From JBEKHI01 sp050012355 (GTDB lineage: Bacteria > Actinomycetota > Actinomycetes > Streptosporangiales > Streptosporangiaceae): 8,630 nt of DNA. The notes below the pieces were generated by a model. It had not been told where the DNA came from. It searched no databases and saw nothing but the letters and a program-made list of their open reading frames with translations. The DNA is taken from assembly GCA_050012355.1 (NCBI GenBank), contig JBEKHI010000356.1, positions 1-8,630 on the forward strand, written 5' to 3'. Position 1 is the stretch's first letter. Every line of letters starts with the position of its first letter. Shown piece by piece: positions 5,487 to 8,630 of this stretch. The translations under genes and the position numbers were made by a program.

Positions 5487-6977
5487 ATGGCTGGGAGCAA
5501 TCGTTTCGCCCGCTCGGTCGCCGTGACGGGGATAGTCCTGCTGGTGACCACGGGTCCGGTCCTATCCGCATGGGTGGCCGGCGGACCGGCCGCCGCTGCC
5601 GTCGTGTCACCGACGCCGCCAGCCCAGGTGAAGGACTACAAGTACTACGTCGTGCAGGAATCAGACCACGGTCGCCCGGAGTATCTCTACGAAATCGCCG
5701 CGAAGACGCTGGGCAACGGCAACCTGGCGATCGAGATCTTCCGGCTGAACAAGGGCCGGCCGCAGCCCGGCGGCGGCCGGCTGGAGAGCCCGAGCGTGAT
5801 CCTTCCTGGCTGGATCCTGATCCTTCCCGCAAGCGCGTCCGGTCCAGGGGTGCGTTACGGCCCGCTCCCGGCGGTGACGACGCCGCGGGCTCCCGTCTCA
5901 TCCTCCTCCGGCCACGCCACGCCTGCCCGCCGGCCCGGCTTGTCCGCTGGGCTGGTCGGCCTGATCGCGACCGCGGCGGCGCTGCTGGCCGCGCTGTTCA
6001 CCGGTGGCCTGATGTATCTCGCCAGGCGGCGTAAACCGGTCGCCCCTCGCTCCCGGACCGACGACGGCCAGTCCAGTGCCGCGATCGTCAGTCCGCCGGA
6101 ACCGACCGCGGTCGATGAAGCCTTTAGCTGGTTCGTCTCTCAGGACGAGCCAGCGGCCAGCCCGGCACCGCGATCACCAGCGGACCCGTTGCCTGACTGG
6201 CTCAGGATGGACGACGGTCCTAGCGTCCCGGGCGCCGATTCAGCTCCGTGGCCAGCGATCGGCCGGGTCCCGGCCGCCGGGGTGAATGGCAGCCCGGCCA
6301 GGACCGGACTGGCTACCCGCATCCCGGCCGACACGGACTCGGTGCAGACCCCGGTGCAGACCCCGGCCGGTCCGCCAGCACCCGCGTATTCCACCATGCG
6401 GGCCGAGGTACACCAGGTGCTGCTTGGCGGCGACCAAGTCCAGATCGCCCTGATCGCGGATCCCAAGCCAGCTCCGGACGGCCCGCCGCCCCGCCGCCTG
6501 GTCTGGGCGCCCCTTCCCTACGACACGCCGGACGGCGGGATCGCATTCGCCTGCCTTGGCTCAGGCGACCGCGGGTGCCTGTTCCTCGACCTTGGCCGGG
6601 CTCCCGGCGTGATCACCATAGCCGGGGATCGCCAGGCCGCCGCGCGGCTAGCTGAATCGATCGCACACCAGTTGTGCGGTGCATCGCAAAAACCGGGCTG
6701 CATGGTGGTGGTCATCGGGGACGCGCTGCCCCGGCCGCACCCACCGGGAGCGACGTGGCTGGCGAGCCTGGACCGGGTGGGATCGGCGCTAACCGCTTCT
6801 AATGGCCAGACCACCGCCATCGTGTTCTGCGAACTCGAGACCGAAGCCGAGGCGGGTGCCCTGATGGAGCGAGGCTCCGGCTCACGGTGCCGGGTCATCC
6901 CGGTGGCGCTGAACGGCCCGCCAGAGGCACCGTGGTCGCTCACCGCCATGCCTGCCGCGGTTAATCCTCCTCAGTGA
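5487..6977 (+). CDS. Membrane protein with LysM-like extracytoplasmic domain and Walker-less NTPase-like C-terminal domain
   Basis: 496 aa. An N-terminal hydrophobic segment (about 10-30, ending AGGPAAAAVV) acts as signal peptide or anchor. Residues 50-115 resemble LysM: YYVVQ...YLYEIAAKTLGNGNLAIEIFRLNKG, then LPGWILILP, matching the 'V-x-x-G-D-x-L-x-x-I-A ... N ... L-x-x-G-x-x-L-x-(I/L)-P' pattern. This suggests peptidoglycan binding. A second membrane helix spans 151-178, followed by RRRK, placing residues 180-496 in the cytoplasm. A Pro/Ser/Ala-rich linker (190-300) leads to a C-terminal alpha/beta domain (305-490) with strands LFLDLG, VITIAGD, MVVVIGD and TAIVFCE but no GKS/T. Proteins with LysM between two helices, often fused to BTAD regulatory domains, are common in actinomycetes; here no BTAD domain is present. 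The start is supported by GAGGTGA (5472-5478), 8 bases upstream. Its place beside eccE suggests a link to type VII secretion or the cell wall. Its 3' end overlaps the next gene by 17 bp in convergent orientation. Confidence 0.65.
   Translation: MAGSNRFARSVAVTGIVLLVTTGPVLSAWVAGGPAAAAVVSPTPPAQVKDYKYYVVQESDHGRPEYLYEIAAKTLGNGNLAIEIFRLNKGRPQPGGGRLESPSVILPGWILILPASASGPGVRYGPLPAVTTPRAPVSSSSGHATPARRPGLSAGLVGLIATAAALLAALFTGGLMYLARRRKPVAPRSRTDDGQSSAAIVSPPEPTAVDEAFSWFVSQDEPAASPAPRSPADPLPDWLRMDDGPSVPGADSAPWPAIGRVPAAGVNGSPARTGLATRIPADTDSVQTPVQTPAGPPAPAYSTMRAEVHQVLLGGDQVQIALIADPKPAPDGPPPRRLVWAPLPYDTPDGGIAFACLGSGDRGCLFLDLGRAPGVITIAGDRQAAARLAESIAHQLCGASQKPGCMVVVIGDALPRPHPPGATWLASLDRVGSALTASNGQTTAIVFCELETEAEAGALMERGSGSRCRVIPVALNGPPEAPWSLTAMPAAVNPPQ
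6341..6364 (+). repeat. 12-bp tandem duplication in the LysM-like gene linker
   Basis: GGTGCAGACCCC occurs twice without mismatch and encodes VQTP twice in the low-complexity linker. The unit is a multiple of three, so gain or loss would only change linker length. Confidence 0.8.
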
Positions 6978-8630
6978 TCTGGAACGGTGTGCCGTCCCGG
7001 TCAACCCCGAGGGGAGGTCCCGGGCCGCCGGGCCGCCGGGCCGCGATCCGGTCGTCGGCGGCGAGGCCGTCGCGGACGGCGACGGCCGCGTTCAGCCGTT
7101 CCAGCAGGCTGAGCTCCCGCTCGTCGAACTGACCCCCGTTGTCCTGGTTCTTCTGGTCCGGGGCCGCCTCGGACAGGAAGAACCGCATCGGGCCGTTCTC
7201 ACCGGGCTCGGCGTGCAGCACCCGGAACGCCGTCCCGGCCGGGAAAATGACCTCGTCACGACCGGCCTCGGGGGCAAGCGCCGCGATCCGCTTGGCCGTT
7301 TTCGACCAGATGATGTACTCCACGTCGCCATCAAGGATGATCTGCGGCGCCGAGGTGGCGAAGACAAAGGCGGGCTCGATAATGAGCTGGCCCGGCGGGT
7401 ACCCGTGCGGCAGCTGCCCGTTCCGTTGCGCCGAGGTGAAGACCGGCCCGGTGAAGGACGGCAGCCGCCGCAGCCCCGAGACCACGCAGGCCGCCCAGGG
7501 ATACCGGGACGGCCCGGGCGCGCGGAGCGCTTCCCGCAGCGCGGCCGGATCTGCCTCCAGGAAGTCCAGTATCGCGGCGAAGTCCGTGACGAGCGCGTCG
7601 TCGGAGTCCGCCGGGGCGGACGCGCGCAACCCGGGCCGCTGGGTCAGCATCCGGCGGACCGTCACCGCGTGCACCTGGTATCTGCCCGCCGACTTGCGGT
7701 ATTCCTGGCGTTCTTCCTCCGAGGAACGGTGAGCCCTGGCCCTGGGCACCAGAGAAAGCGCGGCGGGCATCGCCTCCGGTGCGGGTGCATCCGGCAGCGG
7801 GTGCCCGGTCGCCGCGACGGCCGGCGGTTGAGGTTGCGGTTCGATCCGCGGCGGGGGCGGTTCCGGAGTGGGGGGCGGCTCATCGCGAGGGCCGTTGTCG
7901 CGGGTCTCCGCGGGCGGCGGTGCGGGCTGCTGCGCCAGCGCGGCCTGCGGCGGCACGGGCGGCTGAGGCTCTGGCGGCTGAGGCTCTGGTGTTCGCTCCT
8001 GGCCAGCCGGGATCTGGACACGCATGCCTTCCGCTAGTGGCCCCGCATCCTCCTCCGCCGCGTGCCGGCCACGAGCCGGGCCGGTGTCCGCGTCTGGGCC
8101 CACGGCCGCCGGGTGCTCCCTGGTGCCGCTGCCGCTCGTCGGCGGGGGCACGGCCGCAGCTTGGGGGCGGGGCGTGAAACTGGCCCATCCGGCCGCTCTC
8201 GCCCTGCCCTCTGGGCCGAGGATCCGCAACCGGCCGTCGGGCGTAGCGGTCCACTGACCTACCGGTGCCACGATCCGGCCGCCAGCAGCGTCAGCCAGCG
8301 ACTGGGCCAGCGAGTCCGGACCGCCGGCTCCCGCCCGGGGCATGACAAGGCGCACACCGCGAGCCGCCATCGGCAGCCGGCGGAGCACCTGCGGCAGGCG
8401 TTCCGCGGCCTCGCCAGGCGGCAAGCTGCCGCTTACGATCATGCTCATCCGCCGCGGATCGGGCAACAGGCTCCGGGCGGTCGCCGCCAGCCCGTTCTCC
8501 TCGGGGACCGGCCGGTACAGGCAGATTCCCGCCGCCACATGCTCGAGGACCAGGTCGCCGGCGATCCCGTCCAGCTCAACGTCGGCCAGCGTGCGCTCCC
8601 AGCCGGGGACCGGGTACAGCGATCCCTGCA
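6961..8630 (-). CDS. Large proline-linked protein with ADP-ribosyltransferase-like C-terminal domain (5' end outside window)
   Basis: 556 codons are open from the window edge to the TAA at 6961-6963. A GTG at 8538 could be read as a start, but the 30 codons upstream are open and protein-like (for example PVPGWERTLADVELDGIAGDL, 8610-8550), so the gene is partial. Numbering from that GTG: residues 31-122 form an alpha/beta domain ending VRLVMPRAGAGG...LAQSLADAAGG...PDGRLRILG...WASFTP, a pattern I associate with actinomycete polymorphic-toxin-like and type VII-associated proteins. Residues 125-260 are a Pro-rich linker. Residues 350-460 resemble an ART fold: GPVF, PGQLIIEPAFVFATSAP, VEYIIWSKTAKRIAALAP, DEVIFPAGTAFRV. 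Against the R / S-T-S / E-x-E signature, the Arg position appears to be Thr 368, STS is ATS (394-396), and only Glu 429 of ExE remains. Transferase activity is therefore doubtful. No signal or membrane segment is visible. The neighbourhood suggests an effector or accessory of the secretion locus. The ART call is by pattern only. Confidence 0.4.
   Translation of the reverse strand, partial: QGSLYPVPGWERTLADVELDGIAGDLVLEHVAAGICLYRPVPEENGLAATARSLLPDPRRMSMIVSGSLPPGEAAERLPQVLRRLPMAARGVRLVMPRAGAGGPDSLAQSLADAAGGRIVAPVGQWTATPDGRLRILGPEGRARAAGWASFTPRPQAAAVPPPTSGSGTREHPAAVGPDADTGPARGRHAAEEDAGPLAEGMRVQIPAGQERTPEPQPPEPQPPVPPQAALAQQPAPPPAETRDNGPRDEPPPTPEPPPPRIEPQPQPPAVAATGHPLPDAPAPEAMPAALSLVPRARAHRSSEEERQEYRKSAGRYQVHAVTVRRMLTQRPGLRASAPADSDDALVTDFAAILDFLEADPAALREALRAPGPSRYPWAACVVSGLRRLPSFTGPVFTSAQRNGQLPHGYPPGQLIIEPAFVFATSAPQIILDGDVEYIIWSKTAKRIAALAPEAGRDEVIFPAGTAFRVLHAEPGENGPMRFFLSEAAPDQKNQDNGGQFDERELSLLERLNAAVAVRDGLAADDRIAARRPGGPGPPLGVDRDGTPFQITEED
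7022..7045 (-). repeat. 8-bp tandem repeat GGGCCGCC, three copies
   Basis: Two perfect units and a third with one mismatch (GGGCCGCG) lie within the last 30 codons of the ART-like gene. The unit is not a multiple of three, so slippage by one unit would change the C-terminal tail. Confidence 0.7.
7958..7987 (-). repeat. 15-bp perfect tandem repeat in the proline-rich linker
   Basis: GGCGGCTGAGGCTCT (plus-strand reading) occurs twice back to back and encodes the duplicated pentapeptide PEPQP. The frame is kept whatever the copy number, as expected for a flexible linker. Confidence 0.8.

Noticed and set aside
7780..8010. Repetitive proline-coding stretch as a possible CRISPR or regulatory repeat
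   Set aside because: The repeats follow codon frame (Pro, Glu, Gln), have irregular spacing and no spacer pattern; they are a protein linker.
7213..8037. 274-codon plus-strand open frame opposite the ART-like gene
   Set aside because: Arg/Gly-rich antisense shadow of a proline-rich coding region, with no motif.

Overview
The window is very GC-rich, with strong G/C bias at third codon positions, GTG as well as ATG starts and a Streptosporangiales/Streptomyces-like gene repertoire. It most likely comes from a non-mycobacterial, high-GC actinomycete chromosome; I cannot fix the genus from sequence alone. Seven protein genes fill almost all of it. No RNA gene, IS element or CRISPR array is visible, and no stretch longer than about 200 bases lacks a gene.

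Left half (1-3532, all minus strand). Reading 5'->3' on the minus strand, a compact operon encodes an acyl-CoA dehydrogenase-family protein (3338-2115), a predicted GNAT-fold N-acyltransferase of the acyl-homoserine-lactone synthase/FeeM type (2118-1174) and a ThiF/MoeB/E1-like adenylyltransferase (1177-263). Both junctions are 4-bp ATGA stop/start overlaps, so the three products are probably made together. A plausible joint role is to build or modify an N-acylated small molecule: the dehydrogenase would work on an acyl chain, the GNAT would transfer it to an amine, and the E1-like enzyme would activate a carboxylate. This is inference. The E1-like protein has no CxxC zinc motif and no cysteine after residue 124, which argues against sulfur transfer or ubiquitin-like conjugation. 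Downstream is the start of a P-loop ATPase of the LAL/AAA_16 type (190 to beyond position 1). It has its own candidate promoter, which contains a GGATTAG direct repeat.

Middle and right (3533-8630). A type VII secretion (ESX) protein EccE gene runs on the minus strand (5326-3533). It is divergent, across a 160-bp promoter region, from a plus-strand gene (5487-6977) for a protein with a LysM-like domain held between two membrane segments and a cytoplasmic nucleotide-binding-like, but Walker-less, C-terminal domain. That gene converges, with a 17-bp 3' overlap, on a minus-strand gene (8630 to 6961, 5' end outside the window). The latter encodes a long protein with an N-terminal alpha/beta domain, a proline-rich linker and a C-terminal domain resembling an ADP-ribosyltransferase fold with degraded active-site motifs. 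Together the right half looks like the edge of an actinomycete type VII secretion locus with accessory cell-envelope and effector-like proteins.

The main items of interest are the coupled dehydrogenase/N-acyltransferase/E1-like cassette with palindromic elements upstream, the cysteine-poor E1-like enzyme, and the apparent pseudo-ART and pseudo-NTPase domains around eccE.
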